Assembly (NCBI GenBank): GCA_045544195.1
Contig: JAZPYO010000054.1
Span: 1-37,217 of the forward strand
Source: RGIG7213 sp045544195
GTDB taxonomy: Bacteria; Bacillota; Clostridia; Oscillospirales; CAG-272
Length of the DNA stretch: 37,217 nt
Direction: 5' to 3'
The translations under genes and the position numbers were made by a program. The notes under the pieces were generated by a model that was not told the DNA's origin, did no database searches, and saw only the letters and a list, made by a program, of their open reading frames with translations. Shown here one piece after another: positions 7,662 to 17,894 of the stretch (position 1 is its first letter; each line of letters begins with the position of its first letter).

Positions 7662-10643
7662 ATGAAAACTGCTGCAAGACGCTTTTTTACTCTTTTCACG
7701 GCCATATGTCTGCTCTTTTCTTTCGTATCACTGCCCGTGGCAGCTGCAGATCCTTCGGATGCCAGATTCACCAAAAAGATAGTTTCCGTTCTGTTTGACA
7801 ATTCGGGGTCTATGGAAACAAATAACCGCGATAAATACGCACTGTACTCCATACAGACTCTTATGTCGCTGTTAAACAGCGAGGACTCCCTTTCAATAGT
7901 TCCGATGAACGGATACAGTCCTGTTGAGATCGACCTATCATCAAGCGACAGAAACGCTCAGGTAGAAAAGGCGCTTAACGAGACGTTTTTGAAAAACGAT
8001 CCGGACGGCGGAACGCCTCATTCATCTATCGCAAGAGCAACCAACGAGCTTATTGCAAAAGGTCTTAAAAGTAAAAACGAGCTTATGAACGAGGATAGCG
8101 GAAATGAATATTGGCTCGTTATCCTTACAGACGGAATTTTCGGCGGTATTCCCGAAGGAGACGCTGATGCAACAGCAAAATGCATTGAGGGCTACATCGC
8201 AGAATTTCCTTCCCTCAACACGATATATCTCGGATTTGTCGATGCGGTCGATCTGACAGGCTCAAGCCTTTGTGACTCTTACAAGTTCACACCGCACATT
8301 GCAAAGGATACCAATTCCATAATCAACGTTATGAGAGATATAGCAAATCTCTTATCAGGCAGATTCACAATGCCTGACAGTGTGTATTCCGTAAACGGAA
8401 ACACCGTTACGGTCGACCTTAACAAATACGAATATTCACTGAAAAGTATATCCGTTATTGCACAGAACTGCGGGGCTACTATCACATCGGCAAAATATAA
8501 CAGCAACAGCGTAACTCCGTCGCAGCCGTGCATACTGAAGCCTGATAAGGTCCTGAATATCGCTGCAGGATATTCCGCCGTTTTGAAGGCAGAGCCATAT
8601 TTCAGCGGCGGAACGATAACTATGGAGTTTTCTGCTCCCGTAGACGCTGAAATGCTCTCGATACTTGCAGAGCCCGCTTTGAGCATATCCGCTTATATTG
8701 AATGTAAGGACGGAGATACGTATAAAAGAGTTGATCCGCAGTACATAAGCGCAAATATGCACCCTGGCGATATGATACGCATCGGCTACGAGGTCACGGA
8801 AATGTCAAGCGGATCGCCGATAGATATTTCTAAGCTGTTCGGAAAATCTGAAAGTAAGGTAATATACGCCAATAACAGCTATTCGTGCGGCGAGGATTTC
8901 CCGCTCGTGCTGGGAACTAACAATATCGGTGTAACAGTAAGCGTTATGGACGGCAAGTTCGTAATGCACGATTCCATAAAATGCGTAGTTGAAGAAGATC
9001 CTACTCATTTCAGAATAGAAGCGGCGTTTGATGACGTTATCAAATCAAGCCCTCCAAAAACAAGCTCTGTATACACGGTATTTTCAAATAACGTGCCCTT
9101 GACGAAGGCAGAGATCGAAGCATACGGAATAGAAATAACGCTGAAGGATGCAAGCGGCACTGATATACCGTTTGAGCAAACGATCGGCAGTGACGGCAGA
9201 ATAACGGTTACAGCCGATATATCTTCATACGGATACGGAGTGTACAGCGAGTATATAAAGGTAACGTCCCCTGCGGGTATTTTCCGTGAGCACACTCACT
9301 CATCAAATTATTATCCTACGTCAATTGACGTAAAGCTCGTAGCCGGAGACGGTATGACGATGAAGGAATCCGAGCTTTCCAAAGGTTACGGCGAGATAAA
9401 ATTTGAACTTACAGCCGACGGAAAGCCGTTCAGCTTTGATAGCGGCATCGTCGATTACAAGCTGATGTTTGCTGATGCTGACGTTGCGGGCTTTGCATCG
9501 GTTTCCGATAACATTCTTACGTACGTTCCGAAGACGATAGATACGGGAAAAGGCGCACTTACTCCCGGAGAAATAACTATCACCCTGACTGCTTCACTTA
9601 AAAACGATCCTTCTGTAACAGACAGCGCAGAGGTAAAATTCACGCTTACTCCCTCAATATACGAGGTAAAGGCAATATCATCGCCCGATAAGAAGATCGA
9701 CAGATTTCTTATAAACGCAAACACGGCAGTTCTCTATTTCACAGTCCTTTGCGACGGAGAAACGCTGTCGGCGGCGGAAATAGAGGCATTATACAACGAC
9801 GGCAAGATAGTATTGAGCGGAAACGGTATGTTCAGAAATCCGCTTTTACCGTGTGAAACAGTTGTGAGTGCTGAGGTCGTTGACGGACACGGTGCTTTGG
9901 CATTACGTGTAAAGAGAGATCAGGTAAAGCTCTTAGCCTGCTTTACGTCAATGTTCCTTTTCAATAACAAGGATGTGACGTTCACTTACGGAAGCCTTTC
10001 CGCAAGCGACAGCTTTGATATGATAAACAGCAATCCCTGGTCATATATCTGGCGTATTTTAGTGATCCTTGCGATAATTCACGTTACTCTTTGGTTGATT
10101 GGCTTTGCATTCAGAAAGAATTTTCCAAAAGGCGCTTTGGTCGGCGTATCATTTGCAGGCCGTTCCGACGGAAATGTCAGCCCAACTGATATAACGATAA
10201 ACGAAAGTCTGGCTGACAGACTGAAAATACATATTCTCGGATTTATACCGGGCAATTACTTCTGTGTACAAAAGCTTAATGAAATTACAATATCGGGTAT
10301 AACGCTTAAGCCCGATTTCATTCACGATCCCGTCCTTGGAAGGACTACTAAATTTACTATCGTATCCCTTCCTCACGGTTCGGTGGGACTTGAATCCTGC
10401 TCTCTTAACACTCTAGCGCCAAAATATAAGGATTTTCAACATTACATAGATCAAATTGCTGCCGGACATTTGGGTATTAAATTGACCCTGCCGTTACAGC
10501 AATGGAGAAAAATATTCGTTTATCACGGAACGAAAACTCCGCTTCAGATCGATCACTCGATGCCGTTGAGCGGTTGTTACGCAATAGTAAACCAGAGCAC
10601 TCACAAAGTAGATCGTGTAGTGCTGTTTGTAAAATCAAACTGA
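7662..10643 (+). CDS. Secreted membrane-anchored vWA-domain protein
   Basis: The ATG at 7662, with AAGGAG 7 bases upstream, gives 993 residues. A TTG further upstream is in fact the -35 box. A signal peptide (about residues 1-30, ending VAAAD) leads into a von Willebrand A domain (about 38-230). Its metal-ion site looks complete: D46-N-S48-G-S50, a Thr in GGTPHSS, and LTDG. A long beta-rich region follows (about 240-785) with Ig-like character. One membrane helix at about 796-818 and a basic KNF junction precede a cytoplasmic tail of about 170 residues. So the ligand-binding part is outside the cell and the tail inside. It is the first gene of an operon with two tubulin-like genes. The partner is not known; vWA domains usually bind proteins through a divalent cation. 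Confidence 0.88.
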   Translation: MKTAARRFFTLFTAICLLFSFVSLPVAAADPSDARFTKKIVSVLFDNSGSMETNNRDKYALYSIQTLMSLLNSEDSLSIVPMNGYSPVEIDLSSSDRNAQVEKALNETFLKNDPDGGTPHSSIARATNELIAKGLKSKNELMNEDSGNEYWLVILTDGIFGGIPEGDADATAKCIEGYIAEFPSLNTIYLGFVDAVDLTGSSLCDSYKFTPHIAKDTNSIINVMRDIANLLSGRFTMPDSVYSVNGNTVTVDLNKYEYSLKSISVIAQNCGATITSAKYNSNSVTPSQPCILKPDKVLNIAAGYSAVLKAEPYFSGGTITMEFSAPVDAEMLSILAEPALSISAYIECKDGDTYKRVDPQYISANMHPGDMIRIGYEVTEMSSGSPIDISKLFGKSESKVIYANNSYSCGEDFPLVLGTNNIGVTVSVMDGKFVMHDSIKCVVEEDPTHFRIEAAFDDVIKSSPPKTSSVYTVFSNNVPLTKAEIEAYGIEITLKDASGTDIPFEQTIGSDGRITVTADISSYGYGVYSEYIKVTSPAGIFREHTHSSNYYPTSIDVKLVAGDGMTMKESELSKGYGEIKFELTADGKPFSFDSGIVDYKLMFADADVAGFASVSDNILTYVPKTIDTGKGALTPGEITITLTASLKNDPSVTDSAEVKFTLTPSIYEVKAISSPDKKIDRFLINANTAVLYFTVLCDGETLSAAEIEALYNDGKIVLSGNGMFRNPLLPCETVVSAEVVDGHGALALRVKRDQVKLLACFTSMFLFNNKDVTFTYGSLSASDSFDMINSNPWSYIWRILVILAIIHVTLWLIGFAFRKNFPKGALVGVSFAGRSDGNVSPTDITINESLADRLKIHILGFIPGNYFCVQKLNEITISGITLKPDFIHDPVLGRTTKFTIVSLPHGSVGLESCSLNTLAPKYKDFQHYIDQIAAGHLGIKLTLPLQQWRKIFVYHGTKTPLQIDHSMPLSGCYAIVNQSTHKVDRVVLFVKSN

Positions 10644-10707
10644 CCCTACAGTAAGCGTTACTGTTAACGATAGTATTTTATTATTAATTTATAAGGAGAA
10701 CATCAGC

Positions 10708-13700
10708 ATGAAAAACATTCTCATTATCGGTGTTGGCGGAACCGGAAGCCGCGCGGTAGACGTATTTTACAAGCGTATGCAGCAGTTCGGCAAGCACAAC
10801 GATAACAACGTTACCGCTTTGGTATTCGACACCGACAAAGGCGATATCGAGCAGATAAGCAGTGCCACCGTCGTACCTATGGCAGACCCCGCAAGCGTCG
10901 GCACTATCTGCGACAGGATCGGAAAGCGTTATATACGTGAATGGTTCCCGTGCGACGATATGGCTGTCCGCTCGCAAGAAATGATGAAGGGCGCATCACA
11001 ATGGCGTAAAAAATCATATCTTGCATTCCTCAACCTTATGAACAATTCTGTAAAAAGAGCAACGTTCATTCAAGCGCTTGACAAAATGGTTGCAAACCCT
11101 GGTGCGCTTTGTGAGATCTACGTTGTATCGTCCGTTGCAGGCGGTACGGGATCAGGCTCTTTTATCCCGATAGCACTTTTCGCTAAACGTTATCTTCGCA
11201 AAAATCTCGGCAAGGATCCCATTGTAAATGCTATGCTCGCCCTTCCTGACATCTATGCAGATTCACAAACGGAAGAAAACCGCATAAAAGTATACTCCAA
11301 CGCTTATGCGATACTTCGTGAGCTTAATGCCATCAACCTCGTTGCAAGAAACTATAACGCAGGAAGAACGTCTCAGAAAAAAGCTCCCATAAAGCTCCGC
11401 ATCGGCCATCCCGATGAACCCAACGTAGGCGTTTTGTTCGATGCATCGGACAAAAAATTCTGGACGCCTACCGCAGCTCCCTTCACTCAGGTATTCCTGC
11501 TTGATAAGATACCTGCCGTAACGTCTATAAGAGCTCACGATATGGTTATTGCCAACTCGCTTTACACTCTTATCTGCACAGATATCGGTGCGGAATTCGA
11601 CAGTGAATTCTCCAACCACGAGCTTCTCCGTTCTCAGAACAACGGAAGCAACGCAGTATATGCAGGTATATCAACGTCTCAGGTTCGTTTCCCCTGCGAT
11701 TCTATCCTCAGCTACATAGCTCACAAGAAAACTCTTGATGCGTGTGACAACGAGTGGCTCGTGCTTCACAACAACGTTGAATCCGCTTTGAAGGAAAAGG
11801 AAAATCAGGCGAAGGAAATGAAGCGCCGCTTCACACTGAAGGACGGCGAATACGCCGAAATGGTAGTAAAGGCTTACGAGGATATCGAAAGCAACGAAAG
11901 CAGTAACGAGCTTATTTCGATCATCGAACGCTCATATTTCTCATTTGACGACGAAGGCAAGCCCATAGATCACATTTCCGCGTATTTTGATGAATTGACA
12001 AGTCTTATCAATTCAAAAATACCTTCTATGGAAAGCGCAGCAGATGAATTAGGCAATACTTTTTCATCAAGAAAGCCCACCGTTTCTGCAGTAATGAATG
12101 CCGCTGAAGAAGCAAATATAATTCTCACGCAGTATTTTATTAAATGTGTTGATGCAATCCGTTGTACTGCTACAAGCACCGCTGACTCGATCATCAATTT
12201 CAACGCCGACAGACAGTCTTACAGCAACGGTTCGATGTTTATCACGAATAACCTTGTAGCTAAAAAGAACAAATTTATTCACCCCGTAGCCGCTTTGGTA
12301 AATCTCTGTAAGTTCAGAATGAAGCTTACAGACGAATTGAGCAGTCTGCCCGTAGGAAATGAATGGAAAGAGATCAAATCCAGAAAGGTAACGAAAATCA
12401 CCCCTGCACTTCTTGAGCTGAGCAGCGACAACTACGATGCAGTGAGCGGAAACGGAAAGCAATCAGGTAAGACGACAAGCAAGCTGAAAATACAAAAGAG
12501 CGTATATGCCGCTGCAGGTCTTCAAAGATTTGCTGAAATATCCACAAACGATTCCTTTGCAAGAAATTACAGAACTTCAAAGACACACGCATTAACAGAC
12601 TACGCTCTTATGCGCGCAGACGCAAGCAGCCTTCTTGCGAATATTATGTATTCCGCACAGCAGCAGCTTTCTGCGAAGGTACTTACACTCATTGCAAACG
12701 ATATTGACCTTCTTATTTCAAAATACCGCACGTTCTTCTCACGCTTTGCCAAGGAAAAGGACGATCTTGCTGAATCCACGAAGATGTCAAGAACAAAGGA
12801 TTCCGGTAATATCGACAGCGTTGTAAACGTATATTCAACACCTGAAGAAAAGGATATCATTCTCAAGCAGATACTTGACGGAGCAGGACCTGCAACAGAT
12901 GCTGAGGTTTCTGAAATCGACGGAGTTGTCGGAAAAGCAGTATACGAAAACACCTGCAGCTCTGCTATAGCAAGCAAAAACAACGATACAACGTGGAATG
13001 ATAAGGATTCGACAGCATACCTTTCACTGTTTGATAATATGATAAGCTCTTATGCGAAATTCATTGAAAAGAGTGATGCATTTGCAAAGGTTGCATCGTA
13101 CAGTGTTGTTGAAGCTATCGTCGCTTCCTGCGGCGACAAGCCCACCTCACAGCAGCTCGTATCAAAATTCCAGAATCACTTCTCTATTGCACAGGATCTG
13201 GCACAGCCCTCACTCAGAGTCGATGAAAACACAGACTACGAGGATCTCGTTGCTCCTTCAAGAACAACAGTATTCATGATGTCTGCAGGAACTGCAAAAT
13301 ACATCAAAAAGCACGCAGAAATGTTCGGCTTGCGCATACCGGCAGATCAGTCTGACGAAGGCCAGGTGATAAAAGCGTGTGCAGAAGAGTTTATCCGTAA
13401 TTATTCCGGTGATTCTGCGGCAAGAGTTTCCATTGTTAACTCCATAACAGACCAGGTGCTTTACTGCACGGGAGAGATCATGGACATCAACCCCTTGAGA
13501 ATAGAAAAATTCAACGAGCTCAGTGCTGACCGTGCATACTACACAAACTATTGCACCGCATTGAAGAATTTCAAAAAATACGATACGGATATGTGGAATC
13601 CTCATATCGGTAACGATCTTCACAAGAGAGGTTATCTGCCTTATATGAACGAAGCGAAGGAAAAGGACTGCGACGCAATGGTCGTAAAGGCTCTTCTTTA

Positions 13701-14532
13701 TGCTCTGTACTCAAAGCAGATAACGTACAAAGACGGCGTTGCGGCTATGAAGGGCAAATACTATTTCTCTTACAGCGGCAAGAATATCACAGATTCAAAC
13801 GGAACCTTGATAAACGTCAAGAACATTGCAAAGCTTATCGCTTGGCTCAGAAACGAGGATGAGCTTGTTGAGGAATGGAGTATGCTGTTTGAAAGAGATA
13901 TCAAGCGTCAGCAGCTGGCACTTCCGAATTTCGCAAGCGGAACTCCCAACGAAATATCCGCATTGGAGAGCACTCTTACAAAGAGTCTGTACATGAAGCT
14001 TCTCACAGAAAAGATATTCGCGCTTCCCACATCGAAGGGCGAAGAAGACTCCATTACAGTTCTTGAGCTTGCAAATATGGTCAAAACAAGCGAGGAGATC
14101 GACTGTGACTGCGACGATGCTGAAAGAATACTTATCGTCGCATACGAAGTATTCAAGTCTCTTTGCGAATACCGTACAAGCTCCAAGAATATGCCCGAAA
14201 TGTTCATACAGATATACAATCAGCAGATCGAAAAGGTATACCGTGCATTGGCTGATGCAAGATTTATTGTTGAAGCAGGAAAGGATGCAGAGGTTCAGTT
14301 CAACCAGTTTGCAGCGTGGCTGCACAACACAGGCGTATTTGACCGCATCAATCCCGATATGCCTTTGGACGAGCACGGAAACGTATGCATAGATCAGCCC
14401 TGCACCGCAGCAAGCTTTGATGCAGTAAAGAGCTCCCTTGCCGGAGTCGCAACAAGATCATTCAGAGCTTATTCAAGCGATGACAGTGAAGATGGTCAGA
14501 CATCGGAATCATCTGATGTTATCACAGAATAA
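10708..14532 (+). CDS. Tubulin/FtsZ-like GTPase (Tubulin_2-type), 1274 residues
   Basis: The N-terminus is a Rossmann-type nucleotide fold, MKNILIIGVGGTGSRAVDVF, with G8-x-G10-G11-T12-G13 as in FtsZ. ALVFDTDKGD follows at the second strand. The tubulin signature loop GGTGSGS is intact at residues 145-151 (VSSVAGGTGSGSF). The stretch RELNAINL continues the family pattern. The GTPase region covers roughly residues 1-340. The other 900 or so residues are mostly helical and I do not recognise them, apart from a W963-x-P...G-x-LPY motif shared with the next gene. AAGGAG lies 9 bases before the ATG. FtsZ is about 350-400 residues, so this is a much enlarged relative. It is predicted to bind GTP and possibly polymerise in the cytoplasm; neither is shown by sequence alone. 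It is not a division FtsZ. Confidence 0.88.
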   Translation: MKNILIIGVGGTGSRAVDVFYKRMQQFGKHNDNNVTALVFDTDKGDIEQISSATVVPMADPASVGTICDRIGKRYIREWFPCDDMAVRSQEMMKGASQWRKKSYLAFLNLMNNSVKRATFIQALDKMVANPGALCEIYVVSSVAGGTGSGSFIPIALFAKRYLRKNLGKDPIVNAMLALPDIYADSQTEENRIKVYSNAYAILRELNAINLVARNYNAGRTSQKKAPIKLRIGHPDEPNVGVLFDASDKKFWTPTAAPFTQVFLLDKIPAVTSIRAHDMVIANSLYTLICTDIGAEFDSEFSNHELLRSQNNGSNAVYAGISTSQVRFPCDSILSYIAHKKTLDACDNEWLVLHNNVESALKEKENQAKEMKRRFTLKDGEYAEMVVKAYEDIESNESSNELISIIERSYFSFDDEGKPIDHISAYFDELTSLINSKIPSMESAADELGNTFSSRKPTVSAVMNAAEEANIILTQYFIKCVDAIRCTATSTADSIINFNADRQSYSNGSMFITNNLVAKKNKFIHPVAALVNLCKFRMKLTDELSSLPVGNEWKEIKSRKVTKITPALLELSSDNYDAVSGNGKQSGKTTSKLKIQKSVYAAAGLQRFAEISTNDSFARNYRTSKTHALTDYALMRADASSLLANIMYSAQQQLSAKVLTLIANDIDLLISKYRTFFSRFAKEKDDLAESTKMSRTKDSGNIDSVVNVYSTPEEKDIILKQILDGAGPATDAEVSEIDGVVGKAVYENTCSSAIASKNNDTTWNDKDSTAYLSLFDNMISSYAKFIEKSDAFAKVASYSVVEAIVASCGDKPTSQQLVSKFQNHFSIAQDLAQPSLRVDENTDYEDLVAPSRTTVFMMSAGTAKYIKKHAEMFGLRIPADQSDEGQVIKACAEEFIRNYSGDSAARVSIVNSITDQVLYCTGEIMDINPLRIEKFNELSADRAYYTNYCTALKNFKKYDTDMWNPHIGNDLHKRGYLPYMNEAKEKDCDAMVVKALLYALYSKQITYKDGVAAMKGKYYFSYSGKNITDSNGTLINVKNIAKLIAWLRNEDELVEEWSMLFERDIKRQQLALPNFASGTPNEISALESTLTKSLYMKLLTEKIFALPTSKGEEDSITVLELANMVKTSEEIDCDCDDAERILIVAYEVFKSLCEYRTSSKNMPEMFIQIYNQQIEKVYRALADARFIVEAGKDAEVQFNQFAAWLHNTGVFDRINPDMPLDEHGNVCIDQPCTAASFDAVKSSLAGVATRSFRAYSSDDSEDGQTSESSDVITE

Positions 14533-14565
14533 TCAAGTATTCTCTACATTACAACAAATTATAAT

Positions 14566-14595
14566 GCTCAGGCTGTATTAAAATGCAGTCTGAGC
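14566..14595 (+). promoter_or_regulatory. Intra-operon stem-loop just ahead of the second tubulin-like gene
   Basis: GCTCAGGCTG (14566-14575) pairs along all ten positions (one G-U) with CAGTCTGAGC (14586-14595), leaving a 10-base loop. The stem is followed at once by the ribosome site AAAGGAGG (14597-14604). There is no T tract, so this is not a classic terminator. It could be an mRNA processing, stability or translation-control element that sets different levels of the two tubulin-like proteins. Confidence 0.6.
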
Positions 14596-14610
14596 AAAGG
14601 AGGAAAAGCA

Positions 14611-17600
14611 ATGGAAAGACAATCGATATTGTTGATAGGTTTAGGCAAAGACGGCAGCCGTATAGCTTTAAGGGCTCATAACAAATCCAAGCGTAATGAC
14701 GTAAGATCGATCTGTCTTTCCGCTTCTCCTTTACAGGATATACCGCAAAACTCATCATATATATCGTTAAGTCACGAATCGTCCTTTGGGGAAATAGCGG
14801 ATATGTTTGCGCATCTGCCGAATGACGATAGATTTGTCGGTGACGATATACAAGCGGTAAATAGTACCAGAATGGATTGCGGTGAAAGTCCCTGGCGTAC
14901 AAAAGCCTGCCTTTCATTTGCTGCATTGCTGCAAGACGAAGAAAGGGCTTCATCGTTTTTCAAGGCCATTGAAGATACTTTTATCAATAATGAAAAGTCT
15001 GTAAAAATACATTTCATCGCTTCTTGCACCGATTACGGATCAGGACTGTTTCTGCCCGTAACGTTATTCATAAAGAATTTCGTATATAAGCATACAGGAA
15101 TTACACCGCACTGCGAGCTTTATTTAGTAGGTCCGCAGATATATAAAAATAAGCTTTCAAGCGAATTATACCTTTTATCGTCGGCAAATATGTACGCATC
15201 CGTAAGAGAGTTGAATGCAGTATATCTTGCCTGTGATCCGAAAACCAAAAACGATAAGACGATCAAAAGCTCTCTTGATTTCAAAATAGGATCAAACGAT
15301 TGCAATATGGGACTTTTGTTTGATTCAGAAGCTCCGTGCCCCTCTGCCCCTTATAAGAATATTTCGATATTTGAAGGCATCACGGGCGTAAACAGCGATA
15401 GTGACGGAATTGAATATATTTCAAACGTGATTTCATCAATACTGACAGACGATTCATACGAGAGCCTCACAGACGGCATCATGATGCTTGATGCATCTGC
15501 TGTTTACAAAACTCACAGCATAGTTAAAGCCGTATACCCCAAGCAAGTAATTTCCGATTATATAGTAAAGCGTACGCTGACGGAGAACATTTACAAGGAA
15601 TGGTTGGAAATATATAATGATGCCACGCTTTCTCTTGCGCGCTACGAGTCAAATGACAACATTTCACAAAAGGGGCTTGACACAAAAGCGTATTTGAATG
15701 CCACGGCAGACTCCCCCCTTAACATAGATATAAACACTCATCACAGCGGTGAGGAATATATAGAAAAGGTGTTATCTGCAATATATGATACAGGCCTGTG
15801 CGATATTGTAAAAAGCACCGACAGCTTCATAGATAAAGAAAAAACAAGCTTCATCTCTGCATCTGCATTTCAAAAAAACAGATCTGTATACGCAAGTGCA
15901 AAAGCATTGCATAAGGAATTCACATCTATGCACTGCAAGATATACGGAAGTCTTGACAGCATCTGCTCTGACATTATAAGCCGTGTAAACGGTACGGTAT
16001 CCGACATTTCTTTGGCAAAGGAAATTACCACGGAAGAAAATATCTCCGTTTCGCCCATCGTATCTTTTTACTGTCTGAGCTGTATATACAAAGCGTTGAT
16101 CGACAAAATACAGATCTTTAAATCGGGAAATCCGTGCAGATACGATAACGAAAAGCCGTATGACCTTATTCCGTACGATCATCTCAGGGTAAAAAGCATT
16201 GAGCAGAAAAAAAACGACGCCTATCTCCTTTTGGGAAAAGAAAGATTTTCAAATATCGCAGTGGGCTGCCGTAAGATCAAATTTTCAAGCAGTTCAGCGG
16301 AATTATTCTTTTCAGATGCACACGATATAAAAAATAATATCTTAAATTCTGCCTATGCATACGTTTTAGAGCAGATAACAGAACACGTTTTAACACTTGC
16401 CGACAAATACATTTTACTGTTCAATAATATGAACGGTAATATGCAAAAGCTGAAAAGCGAGGTATTTCTTGCCTTGCACACCTGCTCTGATGATACGTTT
16501 GACACAGTAAACGTATTTTCTTCCACGCAGGACAAAGAAACAGCGTTCAGCTCTTATTTGAAATTGGGCGATGATGACAGTATAAAGCTATCCGTATACA
16601 ACGAATTTGCAGAATATATCTTGCATAATGATCTGTATGAGCAGTATGATAACAGACTTGATCATCTTTTAGAAAAAGCCGAATGCTCTGCATGCAAAGC
16701 CTTTATGTCAGATAGCTTTTATAAGGACTATATCGACAGAAATATATTCGACGTGCTCTTCGATCCTCTCAAAGAGGTTTGCTCATTTAATAAAAGCAGT
16801 TTTCAATCATATATAAACCGGGCATTTGCATCATCTCACATTTCCCTGTCGGTAGATATGCAGGATGATGAAAACGGATATTCTGCAAATAAATTCTTTT
16901 CGACGCTTATCTTGCCTGACTCGGTCAAAGACTCGCTTTTATCAGATGACGGCAGCTCTTGCATTGATAAAATCAATAAGCTTATGTTAAGTGCAGGAGT
17001 TATACCGCACAATATCATATTTTCCTCAATTATAGACAGTAACTGCGTTTATGTGCGTCAGTCGATAAGTAATATTCCCCCGCATCATTTCAAATTCTTC
17101 AACGAATGTGAAAATTGCGACGGAGAAAAAGCGTGCAAAAAGGCAATTGCGGTTTCCAAATCTCAGAATTCTGCTATGTGGTATCCTTATTTAAAGCCTG
17201 AGCATCATACAAACGGTCATTTACCGTATATAGCGCCTGAGATGAACAACATAAAGCAGGAAAAAGCCGCAAAGGCGTTATTACACGCAGTCCTAAACGA
17301 CAAAGTGTTCAATTTACCCGGTGCCTCAGACATTAGCGGTGTTTATTATATACATGGAGATGCGAAGCCTTCACCTGTCATATATAACGGTATGCCTGTG
17401 AAATGCGGCGATCTTCTCGATCTTTACAGATGGATTTTGGATAACGATGCTATCACAGACATCTGGTGTCTTGAGCTTTCAAAGATAATATCTGCGGAGA
17501 CATCCACCATGCCTGTCGGTATTCAAAGCGATAATTCAGTTCAGCTTATCAATTCTGCGCTTCACAAATGTCAATTTTTCGGCAAACTGCGCGATTTCGC

Positions 17601-17856
17601 ATTATTTATGTCATTTGAAATACACAACGAGCATTACGCCGAGCAGATCATAAAGCTGACGCACTCGATCTTAAAAGAATATTGCAACAGATTGTTTCCG
17701 TACGAAAGCGACGGATACTATTCCCTCTACGTTTATGCCATTCCGAAATTCAAGAACGCATTTGCAGACAAATATTTATCACAGTTTTCAGACGAGCACA
17801 GAAAAATTTCCAATATATTCGATCTGCACTGTGAAAAATTTATCCAAGATAATTAA
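14611..17856 (+). CDS. Degenerate tubulin-like paralogue (predicted pseudo-GTPase)
   Basis: The 1081-residue protein aligns in order with the preceding gene along its length. LIGLGKDGSRIA (residues 8-19) matches the first glycine loop, RELNAVYL matches RELNAINL, and W857-YPYL...GHLPYI matches W963-NPHI...GYLPYM. Key GTP-site residues have changed. The glycine loop G-GTGSR becomes G-KDGSR, and the tubulin signature GGTGSGS becomes TDYGSGL (residues 140-146), losing two glycines and the threonine. So it is probably an inactive subunit or one with altered nucleotide binding that pairs with the active paralogue. A strong AAAGGAGG precedes the ATG. It lies 78 bp after the first tubulin gene, behind a stem-loop. 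The paralogy is read from the sequence; the regulatory or capping role is inference. Confidence 0.8.
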   Translation: MERQSILLIGLGKDGSRIALRAHNKSKRNDVRSICLSASPLQDIPQNSSYISLSHESSFGEIADMFAHLPNDDRFVGDDIQAVNSTRMDCGESPWRTKACLSFAALLQDEERASSFFKAIEDTFINNEKSVKIHFIASCTDYGSGLFLPVTLFIKNFVYKHTGITPHCELYLVGPQIYKNKLSSELYLLSSANMYASVRELNAVYLACDPKTKNDKTIKSSLDFKIGSNDCNMGLLFDSEAPCPSAPYKNISIFEGITGVNSDSDGIEYISNVISSILTDDSYESLTDGIMMLDASAVYKTHSIVKAVYPKQVISDYIVKRTLTENIYKEWLEIYNDATLSLARYESNDNISQKGLDTKAYLNATADSPLNIDINTHHSGEEYIEKVLSAIYDTGLCDIVKSTDSFIDKEKTSFISASAFQKNRSVYASAKALHKEFTSMHCKIYGSLDSICSDIISRVNGTVSDISLAKEITTEENISVSPIVSFYCLSCIYKALIDKIQIFKSGNPCRYDNEKPYDLIPYDHLRVKSIEQKKNDAYLLLGKERFSNIAVGCRKIKFSSSSAELFFSDAHDIKNNILNSAYAYVLEQITEHVLTLADKYILLFNNMNGNMQKLKSEVFLALHTCSDDTFDTVNVFSSTQDKETAFSSYLKLGDDDSIKLSVYNEFAEYILHNDLYEQYDNRLDHLLEKAECSACKAFMSDSFYKDYIDRNIFDVLFDPLKEVCSFNKSSFQSYINRAFASSHISLSVDMQDDENGYSANKFFSTLILPDSVKDSLLSDDGSSCIDKINKLMLSAGVIPHNIIFSSIIDSNCVYVRQSISNIPPHHFKFFNECENCDGEKACKKAIAVSKSQNSAMWYPYLKPEHHTNGHLPYIAPEMNNIKQEKAAKALLHAVLNDKVFNLPGASDISGVYYIHGDAKPSPVIYNGMPVKCGDLLDLYRWILDNDAITDIWCLELSKIISAETSTMPVGIQSDNSVQLINSALHKCQFFGKLRDFALFMSFEIHNEHYAEQIIKLTHSILKEYCNRLFPYESDGYYSLYVYAIPKFKNAFADKYLSQFSDEHRKISNIFDLHCEKFIQDN

Positions 17857-17894
17857 TTCGTATAATTCTCTTTTGAAAGGAGAAAAGGTTCAAT

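Noticed and set aside
10649..10663. Possible terminator between the vWA and first tubulin gene
   Set aside because: The stem is only 6 bp and is not followed by a T tract, and AAGGAG of the next gene follows closely. Read-through is expected.
8279..14376. Long minus-strand frames inside the vWA and tubulin-like genes
   Set aside because: They lack ribosome sites, give no recognisable domains, and lie wholly within genes that have clear domains on the plus strand.
10708..14532. Possible cell-division FtsZ
   Set aside because: The length (1274 residues), operon partners and lack of division-cluster neighbours do not fit. Only the GTPase part resembles FtsZ.
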